Positions 32,451-40,904 of a stretch of DNA of 64,000 nucleotides are shown one piece after another (the stretch's first letter is position 1; each line of letters opens with the position of its first letter). Source of the DNA: JAUYQR01 sp043727195 (GTDB lineage Bacteria; Pseudomonadota; Alphaproteobacteria; Rhodobacterales; Rhodobacteraceae); NCBI GenBank assembly GCA_043727195.1, contig JAYSYZ010000136.1, positions 1 through 64,000 of the forward strand, read 5' to 3'. Under the pieces are notes generated by a model. The model saw only the letters and a program-made list of their open reading frames with translations. It made no database searches and was not told the DNA's origin. A program made the translations under genes and the position numbers.

Positions 32451-33842
32451 TCATGCGGGCTTCATGCCCCCGTAGGCGTAGATACCGGTGTAGTCGAAAG
32501 CGGGTTCATCCCAGGCGATCATCTTGCCGGGGTTCAGCAGGCCTTTGGGATCCGCCTCGCGTTTGAACGCAAGCTGGCGGTCGTCGACGGATTGCCGCCC
32601 GCCCTCTTCGAGCGTGTAGCGGTGCGGATTGAAGATCATGCAACCCAGGTCTTCGTGAATGCGGACGATCTCGTCCAGCCGTGCTTCGGTGGTAAATTTC
32701 ACGAGGGACAGGCCGGCGAACATAGTGGATCCATTTTCCTTCATCATCTCAAGGTGTTGCAGAACCTCTCCACCCAGTCTGGCCCGGATCGCCTCGATTT
32801 TATCAAGATGGTCGGGGGCCGCGTAGCGCACCTGCAGGTATGTAATCGACGGATCCACCTTGAGGGCCCGCAGGGTGGTGTGGTTCCAGCCATATTCGAA
32901 CACGGGCCCCGGATCGCGCGGCCAGTCGTGGGCATCTGACCGATAAATCAACTTTGCCCCCGGGTAGCGCGCGGTGAAGGTCAGGAAGCCGTCCATTGCA
33001 TGCGGGGCCACCATCAGGCCAAGGACGGCTTGCCCCGGCTGCAGGTGCGGTGACACGCGCTGGAAATAATCCTGTGCGATGGGGGCCTCGAACACCGTGA
33101 TCAGCTTTTTCAGGATGCCGTCCTCGCATCCGAGGTCATGGGCGAAGCGGGCGGCTTCGGGGAATGTCTCGGTGGTCACGAACATCTCAACCCAGTCGTA
33201 GGCGGGGGCCAGCGGCATCTCCAGCTCGGTAATGATGCCGTTGGTGCCGTAAGCGTGGCTGACGCGGTGCAATTCCTCGCCGGTGAATTCGAGGATGCGC
33301 GGCTCCGCCTCCATCGTCACCACGCGCAGGCGGATGATGTTGCCAAGGTCGCGCAGCGCACCCCATGTGCAGGAGCCGACGCCGCCAGAGCCACCCGCGA
33401 TGAAGCCGCCGATAGTGGCAGTTGCCCAAGTGGAGGAGAACATGCGGAGTTCCTGACGTGAGTGGGCCTTGCAGGCGGCATCCACGTCTTTCAGCAGGCA
33501 GCCTGGCTGCACGATGACCCGGCCGGGGTGAATAGCCGTGACTGCGGACAGGCGCCGCGTGTGCAGCACGATACCGCCCGCCAGCGGCATCGCCTGCCCG
33601 TAGTTGCCGGTGCCCGCGCCCCGCGTGGTGACCGGGATGTTGTGGGCGTAAGCCACCCGCAGAACCTCGATCACCTCGGCTTCGGATTTTGGCGCCACCA
33701 CGAAATCGGCGGTGATATGGTCCAGACGGGCCTTCAGAACCGGCGAATACCAGAAGAAATCGCGGCTTTTGGCGCGGACGGAAACCGGGTTATCGTCAAT
33801 TTCCAGATGGGCAAGGGCGGCTTTGGCGGCGGCGAGGGTCAT
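32451..33842 (-). CDS. FAD-binding oxidoreductase (GlcD-like FAD-linked oxidase)
   Basis: PCMH-type flavoprotein of the glycolate/D-lactate dehydrogenase superfamily. 463 residues. FAD-binding half: DFVVAPKSEAEVIEVLR, VTTRGAGTGNYGQAMPLAGG, VIVQPGCLLKDVDAAC, ATIGGFIAGGSGGVGSCTWG and AYGTNGIITELEMPLA. The C-terminal half ends with DPKGLLNPGKMIAWDEP. The substrate is unknown; it is the last gene of the ABC/amidohydrolase operon and overlaps the amidohydrolase stop by ATGA, so it probably acts on that pathway's product. Confidence 0.9.
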   Translation of the reverse strand: MTLAAAKAALAHLEIDDNPVSVRAKSRDFFWYSPVLKARLDHITADFVVAPKSEAEVIEVLRVAYAHNIPVTTRGAGTGNYGQAMPLAGGIVLHTRRLSAVTAIHPGRVIVQPGCLLKDVDAACKAHSRQELRMFSSTWATATIGGFIAGGSGGVGSCTWGALRDLGNIIRLRVVTMEAEPRILEFTGEELHRVSHAYGTNGIITELEMPLAPAYDWVEMFVTTETFPEAARFAHDLGCEDGILKKLITVFEAPIAQDYFQRVSPHLQPGQAVLGLMVAPHAMDGFLTFTARYPGAKLIYRSDAHDWPRDPGPVFEYGWNHTTLRALKVDPSITYLQVRYAAPDHLDKIEAIRARLGGEVLQHLEMMKENGSTMFAGLSLVKFTTEARLDEIVRIHEDLGCMIFNPHRYTLEEGGRQSVDDRQLAFKREADPKGLLNPGKMIAWDEPAFDYTGIYAYGGMKPA

Positions 33843-35065
33843 GGATGCTCCATCAACGTGTCAAGCTCGGCATAGTCGGGCAGGGTGCGGTCGATCACTT
33901 CTCCGTTGCGGATCACGATGCGGTCAGATTGCGGCCGCGACAGCAATTCGTTCCAGTTACGGGCGTGGAATATGATGCAGTTTTGCTCATCAAATGCAGT
34001 TGTTGTGCCGATGGCGGTGGCAGGGTTGGTGGTGAACGCTTTTACCCAGTCGGTCCCTGTGTGGTCGAGATGGCCGATCCGGGTGGCCTCCCGCATCACT
34101 TCCAGCATGTCGAGGTCGCCATAGGCATAGAACGGATCGCGGGTGTTGTCGGAGGCGAAACTGAGATTGATCCCGCGCGCCTTCATTTCATGGACAAGGG
34201 TGATGCCGCGCATCCGAGGGGTGCGATGCGGCTGGCGGTCTTGCAGATACAGGTTGCACATCGGCAGGCTGACGACATGGAGGCGGGCTTTGGCAACGAG
34301 GTCGAGGGTGCGGAACGCCTCCCCCTCCGCCATCGCGGAGACGGAGCAGCAGTGGCCGACGATAACCGGGGCATTGAAGCCGGTTTGCAGAACCGCTTCG
34401 GCAATCTGGCGCAGGGTGTTGGCGGCAGGGTCAAGCGTTTCATCGACGTGGAAATCGGCGGAAAGGCCGCGCTCGGTGGCCATCATCAGAAAATCGCGGA
34501 TACGGTGGGCGATGTCGGGCAGGGGATAAGTGACCATGCCGAGGATGCCGCCGTGCGCGGCGACGATGTCGGCAGTGTTGCGGAACGCACCGTCGGTGGA
34601 AAAGTCTTCCGCACCGATCAGGCAGGCGGCCTGCAAGGTGATCCGCCCCGCCCATTCCGCCCGCTTTTCCGCAAAGACCGGAAAACTGATCGCATCTTGC
34701 GGCGCGAGGGCGTCAAGGTGAGTGCGGATTGCAGCAGTGCCGTGGGCATATGCACAGCGAAGCGAGAATTCCATGCGCGCCGCCACATCCCCGGCGGTCC
34801 AGCGGGCGGTGCGGTCCGCGCCCACGGTTTTCAGCGCGCCATCGAAGCTGCCGTCAGGATTGGCGCTGCGCGGCCAGATGTGCCCCTTGTCGAGATGGGT
34901 GTGCATGTCGGTAAAACAGGGCAGGACCATCGCGCCTTTCAGGTCGATGGGTTGGCCATTGCCCAAGCTGGTGCGGATCAGATCGCCGGGTTGGCCCGTG
35001 AGGCAAGCAGGCATTGTCACATTCTCCAGCCGCAGGGGGCCGGGAGGCAGGGTCATGAAATCCAT
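33839..35065 (-). CDS. Cytosine-deaminase-like amidohydrolase
   Basis: Metal-dependent amidohydrolase of the CodA group. Metal and catalytic motifs are seen: MHTHLDKGHIWPRS (HxH), DFHVDETLDPAANTLRQIAE, VIVGHCCSVSAMAEGE and NLSFASDNTRDPFYAYGD. Start set at ATG 35065, which overlaps the upstream permease stop (ATGA); ATG 35056 is an alternative. 408 residues. The group deaminates cytosine, isocytosine, creatinine or related rings, so the exact substrate is open. Confidence 0.9.
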   Translation of the reverse strand: MDFMTLPPGPLRLENVTMPACLTGQPGDLIRTSLGNGQPIDLKGAMVLPCFTDMHTHLDKGHIWPRSANPDGSFDGALKTVGADRTARWTAGDVAARMEFSLRCAYAHGTAAIRTHLDALAPQDAISFPVFAEKRAEWAGRITLQAACLIGAEDFSTDGAFRNTADIVAAHGGILGMVTYPLPDIAHRIRDFLMMATERGLSADFHVDETLDPAANTLRQIAEAVLQTGFNAPVIVGHCCSVSAMAEGEAFRTLDLVAKARLHVVSLPMCNLYLQDRQPHRTPRMRGITLVHEMKARGINLSFASDNTRDPFYAYGDLDMLEVMREATRIGHLDHTGTDWVKAFTTNPATAIGTTTAFDEQNCIIFHARNWNELLSRPQSDRIVIRNGEVIDRTLPDYAELDTLMEHP

Positions 35066-35928
35066 CAGGTTTCCCGCTTTATCGCACTTTCGTGCCATTT
35101 GCGCAGCAGCATGTGGGACAGGAACGACAGACCTGCAAAGATCACCACGCCGGAGGCCGCGATAAGCAGGAGGGCCGCAAACATGCGGGGAATGTTCAGG
35201 CGATACCCAGCCTCAAGGATGCGGAAGGCGAGGCCGGAGCCGATGCCGCCGGTGCCCGCGACGTATTCGGCAACGATTGCCCCGATCAGCGAAAGGCCAC
35301 CGGCGATGCGCAATCCGCCGAGGAAATAGGGCAGCGCCGAGGGGAGTTGCAGGAACCGCAGTCGCTGCCAGCGGGTGGCGCCGTAGATGCGGAACAGGTC
35401 GCGCAGGTTGTGGTCGGTGGAGTTTAGGCCAAGCGTGGTGTTGGCGAGGATCGGGAAGAACGCCACGATCCAGGCGCAGAGCAGCAAGCCCACGGTGCGA
35501 TTGTCAACATAGATGAAGATCAGGGGGGCGATCGAGACGACCGGCGTCACCTGCAGGATCACCGCGTAGGGGTAGAACGACATCTCGGCAAAGCGGCTCT
35601 GGTTGAACAGGATGGCAAGGCCGACACCGCCGATCACCGCGACGGCCAGCGCCATCAGCGTGATCTGCAGGGTTACCAATAGCGCGTCGAACAGGATCGC
35701 CCAGTCCTTGACCAGCGTTTCAAGCACCAGACCGGGGCCGGGCAGGATGTAATGCGGGATTTCGTTCCAGATGACGACGCGGTCCCAAGCCACGACCATG
35801 ATCACGAAGACCAGCGCGGGAAGCACCCATTTCGCAACGCTTTCAGTGCGGGCGGCGCGGGCACGGCGGGCCTCTTCGGCGTCGACTTGCGCCTCGGCGC
35901 GGGTCAAGGGGGTGTCGGCGAGGGTCAT
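35065..35928 (-). CDS. ABC transporter permease (SsuC/TauC/ThiX type)
   Basis: Inner-membrane permease of a nitrate/sulfonate/pyrimidine-type importer. 287 residues; an N-terminal basic stretch, then about six hydrophobic segments (first at about residues 35-52). The EAA loop that docks the ATPase is IYGATRWQRLRFLQLPSALP. Start ATG 35928. Its natural upstream neighbour is the ATPase gene at 37.35 kb, from which it is now separated by the IS110-family element. The element end next to it supplies AAGGGG 9 bases before the start, so translation may survive, but co-transcription may not. Confidence 0.92.
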   Translation of the reverse strand: MTLADTPLTRAEAQVDAEEARRARAARTESVAKWVLPALVFVIMVVAWDRVVIWNEIPHYILPGPGLVLETLVKDWAILFDALLVTLQITLMALAVAVIGGVGLAILFNQSRFAEMSFYPYAVILQVTPVVSIAPLIFIYVDNRTVGLLLCAWIVAFFPILANTTLGLNSTDHNLRDLFRIYGATRWQRLRFLQLPSALPYFLGGLRIAGGLSLIGAIVAEYVAGTGGIGSGLAFRILEAGYRLNIPRMFAALLLIAASGVVIFAGLSFLSHMLLRKWHESAIKRET

Positions 35929-35938
35929 GCCGTCTTAC

Positions 35939-36152
35939 CCCTTTTCATCGTGTCTCTTGTGGTGAGAAGCTGCAGGGGCGCAGGCGATGCGGGTATGGTT
36001 GTCGATCTGGCTGCCGTTAATGGCTTGGGTGGCTGAGCCGCCCGTGTCGCCGCCCTTGTTCGACCGCTGATTACGCGATGCCCATGATGGCTTTGTAAGG
36101 CGATGCCTGCGAGACGGGGCATGCAGGTCCGGGGCAAGGGGAGGGAAGCGCC
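35939..36152 (+). ncRNA. Candidate bridge-RNA region of the IS110 element
   Basis: IS110-group elements encode, in the long noncoding left end upstream of the transposase, a structured bridge RNA whose loops base-pair with target and donor DNA. This element has a 214 bp noncoding left end in that position. Within it TGCCGT (36012-36017) repeats the six bases of left flank next to the insertion point (35928-35933), as a left-target guide would. A six-base match is weak evidence, and exact RNA ends and folds are not determined. Confidence 0.4.
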
Positions 36153-37343
36153 ATGCCGATTTCCGTCGGGATGGATGTCGCCAGGGTTCTGCAGTGGGCC
36201 AGTGCCATGGATGAGGCGGGCCGGACATGCCTCGACCGGGTGGTCGAGAATACGCCGGAGGGGATCGCCTCCTTCATGGCCGACCTGCGCGCGCTCGCGA
36301 CCGAACGCGGCGGCGAGCCGGTGATCGGGCTCGATGTCGTGGGGTCGTTCGCGCATTTCGTCGAGGCGTCCTTGCTGGCCAAAGGCTTCCGGCTCGTCGA
36401 TGCGCCGGGAATCGCCGTGAACCGTGCGGGCCAGGGCTTTGCCGGGGGCGAGCGCAAGTCCGACCCCCGTGATGCCCGCACCATCGCCGATCTGCTGCGC
36501 ACCCGTGATCTGCGCAGGGTCCCGCCCGACGCCGGGACGGTGGTGGCACTCAGGCTCAAAATCGGTCGCCGCCGCGATCTGACCGAGGAGCAGACACGCC
36601 GCCTCAACCGCCTGTGGGGGTTTCTGGGCGGTCTGCATCCGGGCCTGGAACGCGATCTGGACGTCACCTGCAAGGGGCCGCGCGCCCTCTTGACCCGTTA
36701 TTTCACCCCGGTCGAAATCCGCCGGGCGGGCAAGCGGCGGATCATGGCGCATCTGGCCAATACCCCGCATCTGCATGGCCCCGAGGCGCTGGCCGAACGC
36801 GCCATTGCCGCCGACCGCGCCCAGACGCTGGCCGTTCCCGGCGAGGCGGCCATGGCCGAACTGGTCCGCGAGGTTGCCGCCGAGGCGCCGGACACCAGAA
36901 CGAAGATCGCCCGCCTCGACCGCGACCTTGCCGCCCTTCTTGCCCTGCACCCTGACGGCGCCCTCATCCGTTCGCGGCCGGGTATCGGGGCGGTGCGCGC
37001 GGCAGAGTTCATCGCCTGCGTCAGTGACATCCGCCGGGTTCCCTCGGCCGATGCCCTTGCCTCGGCCGCAGGCCTTGCCCCCGTCATCCGCCAGTCGGGA
37101 AAACAGACAGGCTGGCGGCGGACCTTCGGCAGCGACAAGGCTCTCAAGCGCGTCTTCCATCAGGGCGCCTGCTGCGCCGTCTGCACCAGGGGTCAGCTCT
37201 CCAACGCCTTCTACGACCGCAAGCGCCGCGGTGGAAAACACCATACCGAGGCACTGATCGCCCTCGCGCGCCGCCGGGTCACCGTGCTCTGGACAATGCT
37301 GCAACACCGCGAAACCTTCGATCCCTTCAGAAAAGCCGCTTGA
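36153..37343 (+). CDS. IS110-family transposase (DEDD/RuvC-like plus serine domain)
   Basis: Recombinase of 396 residues. The N-terminal RuvC-like DEDD domain has VGMDVAR (first Asp), VIGLDVVGSFAHFVEA, and KSDPRDARTIADLLR (last two Asp). A central helical region follows. The C-terminal Transposase_20 domain has RSRPGIGAVRAAEFIACV and AAGLAPVIRQSGKQTG, containing the conserved Ser. It looks intact with no stop or frameshift, so it may be active. ATG 36153 follows a GGGGAGGGAAG ribosome site. It runs opposite to the operon it sits in. Confidence 0.95.
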   Translation: MPISVGMDVARVLQWASAMDEAGRTCLDRVVENTPEGIASFMADLRALATERGGEPVIGLDVVGSFAHFVEASLLAKGFRLVDAPGIAVNRAGQGFAGGERKSDPRDARTIADLLRTRDLRRVPPDAGTVVALRLKIGRRRDLTEEQTRRLNRLWGFLGGLHPGLERDLDVTCKGPRALLTRYFTPVEIRRAGKRRIMAHLANTPHLHGPEALAERAIAADRAQTLAVPGEAAMAELVREVAAEAPDTRTKIARLDRDLAALLALHPDGALIRSRPGIGAVRAAEFIACVSDIRRVPSADALASAAGLAPVIRQSGKQTGWRRTFGSDKALKRVFHQGACCAVCTRGQLSNAFYDRKRRGGKHHTEALIALARRRVTVLWTMLQHRETFDPFRKAA

Positions 37344-37351
37344 CTTGGCCA

Positions 37352-38149
37352 TTACACCGCCTCTCCCATTGCGGCATGCAGAGCGCGCGAGGCGACCTGG
37401 CAGTGGGCGGCGTAGTCGGCTGAGGTGCGAAACGCCTCATCGCGGGGATAGGGGGCGGTGACGAGCAATTCCTCGATCACCCGGCCCGGTCGGGCTGCCA
37501 TGACGACGATGCGGTCGGAGAGGAAGACGGATTCGAACACGGAATGGGTGACGAAGATCACCGTGCAGCCGATGTTCGCCTTTAGCGCCAGAAGATCAGT
37601 GTTCAATTTGTGGCGGGTGATCTCGTCCAGTGCGGCGAAGGGTTCGTCCATCAGGATGAGACGGGGGTTGGTCACGAGCGCCCGGGCGATGGAGACGCGC
37701 ATCTTCATGCCGCCGGATAGTTCACGGGGATAGGCGTCGAGGAATGGCGACAGACCGACCAGCGACAAGGCTTCTTCGACCTCGCTGCGGACCTCCGGGT
37801 AGGATTTCCCGCGTAGCCGGAACGGCAGGAACACGTTCTGTGCGACCGTCGCCCACGGCATCAGGGTAGGTTCCTGAAACACCACGCCCAGATCATCGCG
37901 GCTCTGCCCGCCTTCCCACAAGATCCGGCCAGAGGTGGGGTTCGACAGCCCGGCAATCAGGCGGAGTGCTGTGGACTTGCCACAGCCGGAAGGGCCCAGC
38001 AGCGAGATGAAATCGCCCTCGTTCACGGTCAGCGACATGTCGCGCAGCGCCGTCACATTGCCGTTGAAGACTTTGGCAACGCGCGACACCTCCAGCACTT
38101 TCGGGCGCTGGCCAAGCGGCAGGGTGGGTCGATGGAGCAGGTCTGACAT
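37352..38149 (-). CDS. ABC transporter ATP-binding protein (SsuB/TauB type)
   Basis: ATPase subunit of the importer. 265 residues. Walker A GPSGCGKSTALRLIAG near residue 54, Q-loop GVVFQEPTLMPWA, signature LSGGMKMRVSIARAL, Walker B LILMDEPFAALDE, and switch His in VIFVTHSVFESVFLSD. Start ATG 38149 lies 54 bp after the binding-protein stop. Its stop codon abuts the IS110 right end; if the shared bases are TTAC, the stop is restored by the target side. Confidence 0.95.
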   Translation of the reverse strand: MSDLLHRPTLPLGQRPKVLEVSRVAKVFNGNVTALRDMSLTVNEGDFISLLGPSGCGKSTALRLIAGLSNPTSGRILWEGGQSRDDLGVVFQEPTLMPWATVAQNVFLPFRLRGKSYPEVRSEVEEALSLVGLSPFLDAYPRELSGGMKMRVSIARALVTNPRLILMDEPFAALDEITRHKLNTDLLALKANIGCTVIFVTHSVFESVFLSDRIVVMAARPGRVIEELLVTAPYPRDEAFRTSADYAAHCQVASRALHAAMGEAV

Positions 38150-38203
38150 GGATCTTCCACGGATGAGGAGGGCCCTGCAGCCCTCCCGTTGGTGTAGGTT
38201 GGG

Positions 38204-39214
38204 TTACATCTTCGGCTTCAGATCCATCCCGACACCCTTGTTGACGAAGGATGTGTTGATCGTCGATGCCCAATCGATGTCGGCGGCAACCACCCCGGCG
38301 GTGACCATCTTGTCGAAGAAATCCTTCACCTTGGTTTCGGTCATCGCGCCAATCCCCATTGTTTCTGTGTCACCCGAATCCACGATTCCCGCCGATTTCA
38401 TCTTTTCGATGGCATAGGCGATGGCCTCATCCGTGATGTCGGGATTGTCGGTCTTGATCATCGTATTGGCGGCGGCATTGTCGTTGTAGAGATAGTTGTA
38501 CCAGCCCTTGATCGACCCTTCGACAAAGCAGGTTACCTGCTCGGGCTTGGTGGCCACCGTGTCGGCCATCGTCTCGATCAGGGTGGAATAGGTGGAATAT
38601 CCCGCATCGGCAATCAGGAAGACGTCGGGTTCAAACCCCGCTTCCTTGGCCACCATATAGGGTTCGGACGACAGATAGCCCTGCATTCCCCAGTTTTCGT
38701 TGGCGATGAACGGGGCGGGGTTGAAGGTGTAGACTTCGCGCTGTTCGTCGGTAAAACCGTAAGCGGCCTTCATCCACTGGTAAAAGCTGGCATAGCCCTG
38801 ATCGCCGATCAGGATCTTGTCGAGTTTTTTCAGATCCTCGAACGTCGCGGCCTTGCCGGGATGGGCAAGAATGACCTGCGGTTCTTTCTGGAACGCGGCG
38901 GCCACGGCAACAATCGGCACACCTTCGGCAGCGGCAGAGAATGCCTCAAGCAGATTGCCACCCATGTGGTAGTCCACCTTCCCGGCAATCATCAGGGCGC
39001 GGTTGTTCACCTGCGGGCCGCCCGGCTGGATCGTCACGTCCAGCCCACAGGCGGCATATGTGCCGTCGGCAACCGACTGGTAAAAGCCACCGTGTTCCGC
39101 CTGAGCCAGCCAGTTCGTGCCGAATACGACGGCGACGTTTTGAGCCATGGCGGGGGCAGCGCCAAGGGCAGCAGTCAAAGCAGTGGCGCCAAGGGCGCGG
39201 GCGGTGATGGACAT
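38204..39214 (-). CDS. ABC transporter substrate-binding protein (NMT1/ThiY-like)
   Basis: Periplasmic binding protein of the SsuA/ThiY (NMT1) type. Start set at ATG 39214 because GGAGG lies at correct spacing (ATG 39220 would be too close). Signal peptide MSITARALGATALTAALG with cleavage after AMAQ. Mature motifs: GTNWLAQAEHGGFYQSVADG, DVTIQPGGPQVNNRALMIAG and DYHMGGNLLEAFSAA. 336 residues. The family binds pyrimidine precursors, sulfonates or similar compounds; linkage to a cytosine-deaminase-like enzyme suggests a nitrogen heterocycle. Confidence 0.92.
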   Translation of the reverse strand: MSITARALGATALTAALGAAPAMAQNVAVVFGTNWLAQAEHGGFYQSVADGTYAACGLDVTIQPGGPQVNNRALMIAGKVDYHMGGNLLEAFSAAAEGVPIVAVAAAFQKEPQVILAHPGKAATFEDLKKLDKILIGDQGYASFYQWMKAAYGFTDEQREVYTFNPAPFIANENWGMQGYLSSEPYMVAKEAGFEPDVFLIADAGYSTYSTLIETMADTVATKPEQVTCFVEGSIKGWYNYLYNDNAAANTMIKTDNPDITDEAIAYAIEKMKSAGIVDSGDTETMGIGAMTETKVKDFFDKMVTAGVVAADIDWASTINTSFVNKGVGMDLKPKM

Positions 39215-39446
39215 GGGCATTCCTCCTGAAGAACCTGATTGTGTGGGCAGCCTAGTCGGAGCGTGCGGAGAGGCGAGGGGCATCTCGGCCAGTGAGGGGA
39301 ATTTGCGGTGGAAAAGCTTTTCCTTGGTGCATGTCCGGGATAATCCTGCCCAAAACTTACGCAGATACGGCAGCAAGGCAAGATCAACGTGTGCAACGCT
39401 GGATTGCATCGCCCGGATGCTGACTGCTCGCCACAGGAGACTGACG

Positions 39447-39836
39447 ATGAAAATGCTTAGCCCGATCGAGATTGCGCCACCTTTCGCATCCTATGCGCAT
39501 GGGGTGGAGGTGCCTGCGGGCTGTCGTCTTGTGGTCACCTCGGGCCAACTGGCGTTGACAGGTGATGGCACGGTGCCGGATGGGGCTGAGGCGCAGGCGC
39601 GGCTTTGTCTGGCCAATTGCACCGCGATCCTGCGTGAGGCGGGGATGGGGCCTGCCGATGTGATCCGGATCAACGCCTATGTCACGGCGCGCGCGCACAT
39701 GGCAGGCTACATGGCGGCACGGGATGCCTGGCTGGCGGGGATCACCCGGCTTCCGGCCTCGACGCTGGTGATCGTCTCGGGGTTCACCCGTGCGGAATTT
39801 CTGGTGGAGGTGGAAGTGACCGCTGCGAAAGTCTGA
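39447..39836 (+). CDS. RidA family (YjgF/YER057c/UK114) protein
   Basis: RidA proteins hydrolyse reactive enamine/imine intermediates or related acylated amines. Start set at ATG 39447, 7 bases after AGGAGA. 129 residues. Seen: LVVTSGQLALTGDGTVPDGA, ILREAGMGPADVIRINAYVT and PASTLVIVSGFTRAEFLVEVE, with the Glu of the family active site near the C terminus. Divergent from the binding-protein gene across a 232 bp promoter region, fitting a role in detoxifying the imported compound's intermediates. Confidence 0.88.
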   Translation: MKMLSPIEIAPPFASYAHGVEVPAGCRLVVTSGQLALTGDGTVPDGAEAQARLCLANCTAILREAGMGPADVIRINAYVTARAHMAGYMAARDAWLAGITRLPASTLVIVSGFTRAEFLVEVEVTAAKV

Positions 39837-39839
39837 TGG

Positions 39840-40904
39840 TCAGTAGCCGGTCATTTCCAGATAGCCACGCCCGGTGTGGCTGCCGGAAATGGCAATCGGA
39901 CCTTCCCAATAGGGCACCTTGGTATCCATCCATGCCTGCGGGTTCAACGCCGACAAAGTGACATCAAGACCGCGTTCAGGAAGGGTCAGCCGCCATTCCA
40001 CCGGCAGATCGCGCCCGGCGACTGTTGCTGTGGACAAAGGTTCCGCCTGCAGCGCACCCGGGGCTAGCGGTGTCGGGATGCCGTCTGCAGCGATCCAGGT
40101 GCCAGAGGTGAAGCCCGACCCGCCATCGCGCAGCACAAAGCCCATCAGCCGGGATCCATCGTCAAACATCAGCGAAAACCAGTCCCAGCCGGTCTGGTCA
40201 GCGGCAAGGGGCTGGGACGACCATTCCCGGTCAAGCCAGGCCTGCCCGATGACGGCAACCGGCCCTGTCGGCAGGTTCAGCCGACCGGTAACGGTATAGA
40301 ACGGCTGCGAGTAATAGTGGCTGGCCTGACCTTCGGCCGATTTCACCGAATAGCCCTGTTCGCCTTGTGCAACGAGCGGCCCTTTTGCAGAGAGATCAAG
40401 GGTGTAGGAAAACACCTCGCCACGCGCCGATAAGGTCAGTGCTGACAATGGGTCACTGTCTTTCACCGCGCGGCTGACCATCTGCCAGTTGTCGATCCAG
40501 GCGGTAAACGGTGCGTCCAGCGACACGCCTGCCTGCCCGACGCCGCCGCGCGCCAGCCGTTCAGCGACATGATGGGCGTCTGGCGTGGTGACGGCTGCAT
40601 GACCCATCCAAAGCTGCGGGCTTTGCCAACCCGGTACCTCGCGCAACGGTTCATCGGGGGCGGTTGCGGTGCGGAACAGGGTCCACTGCGCGCCGTAATC
40701 CTTTCCGTCTGCGCCGGTAAGAGTGGCCGTCACATACCACCATTCGATGCGGAAATCGGGGTGGGCACCGTGATCGGCGGGAAATTCCAGCCTGTAGTCT
40801 GGATCGGGCAGGGCGAAGCCTGTCGCCGGGGCGCCCATGTCGGCAAAGCCTTGCGCCAGTGCTGGCGACGTCAACCACGTGAAGATCAGCGCTTTAACGT
40901 TCAT
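39840..40904 (-). CDS. Lipocalin-like / carotenoid 1,2-hydratase-family (AttH-like) exported protein
   Basis: Start set at ATG 40904 (MNVKALIFTWLTSPALAQG), giving a short signal peptide with cleavage after ALA. Seen: PADHGAHPDFRIEWWYVTATL, YGAQWTLFR, WMGHAAVTTPD, VIGQAWLDREWSSQPLAADQ and GWDWFSLMFDDGSRLMGFVLR, all typical of the AttH/CrtC-like lipocalin fold. 354 residues. Its start overlaps the ABC permease stop by 11 bp. AttH-like proteins are commonly encoded with such exporters; true carotenoid hydratase activity is unlikely without carotenoid genes nearby. Confidence 0.88.
   Translation of the reverse strand: MNVKALIFTWLTSPALAQGFADMGAPATGFALPDPDYRLEFPADHGAHPDFRIEWWYVTATLTGADGKDYGAQWTLFRTATAPDEPLREVPGWQSPQLWMGHAAVTTPDAHHVAERLARGGVGQAGVSLDAPFTAWIDNWQMVSRAVKDSDPLSALTLSARGEVFSYTLDLSAKGPLVAQGEQGYSVKSAEGQASHYYSQPFYTVTGRLNLPTGPVAVIGQAWLDREWSSQPLAADQTGWDWFSLMFDDGSRLMGFVLRDGGSGFTSGTWIAADGIPTPLAPGALQAEPLSTATVAGRDLPVEWRLTLPERGLDVTLSALNPQAWMDTKVPYWEGPIAISGSHTGRGYLEMTGY

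Larger units (their letters stand above)
35935..37351 (+). mobile_element. IS110-family insertion sequence inside an ABC operon (about 1.4 kb)
   Basis: The element consists of a noncoding left end of about 210 bp, one DEDD transposase and almost no right end. TTAC occurs at both junctions (35935-35938 and 37352-37355). Deleting 35935-37351 leaves the ATPase stop TAA 6 bp before the permease ATG, a normal operon spacing. An alternative with CT as the shared core (35934-35935 and 37344-37345) would leave a 13 bp gap. Ends are therefore known to within about 10 bp. No terminal inverted repeats are visible, as is usual for the IS110 group. Confidence 0.85.

Noticed and set aside
39840..40904. Carotenoid 1,2-hydratase (crtC) of a photosynthesis cluster
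   Set aside because: No carotenoid or bacteriochlorophyll genes lie nearby; the ABC exporter context fits the AttH-like branch better.
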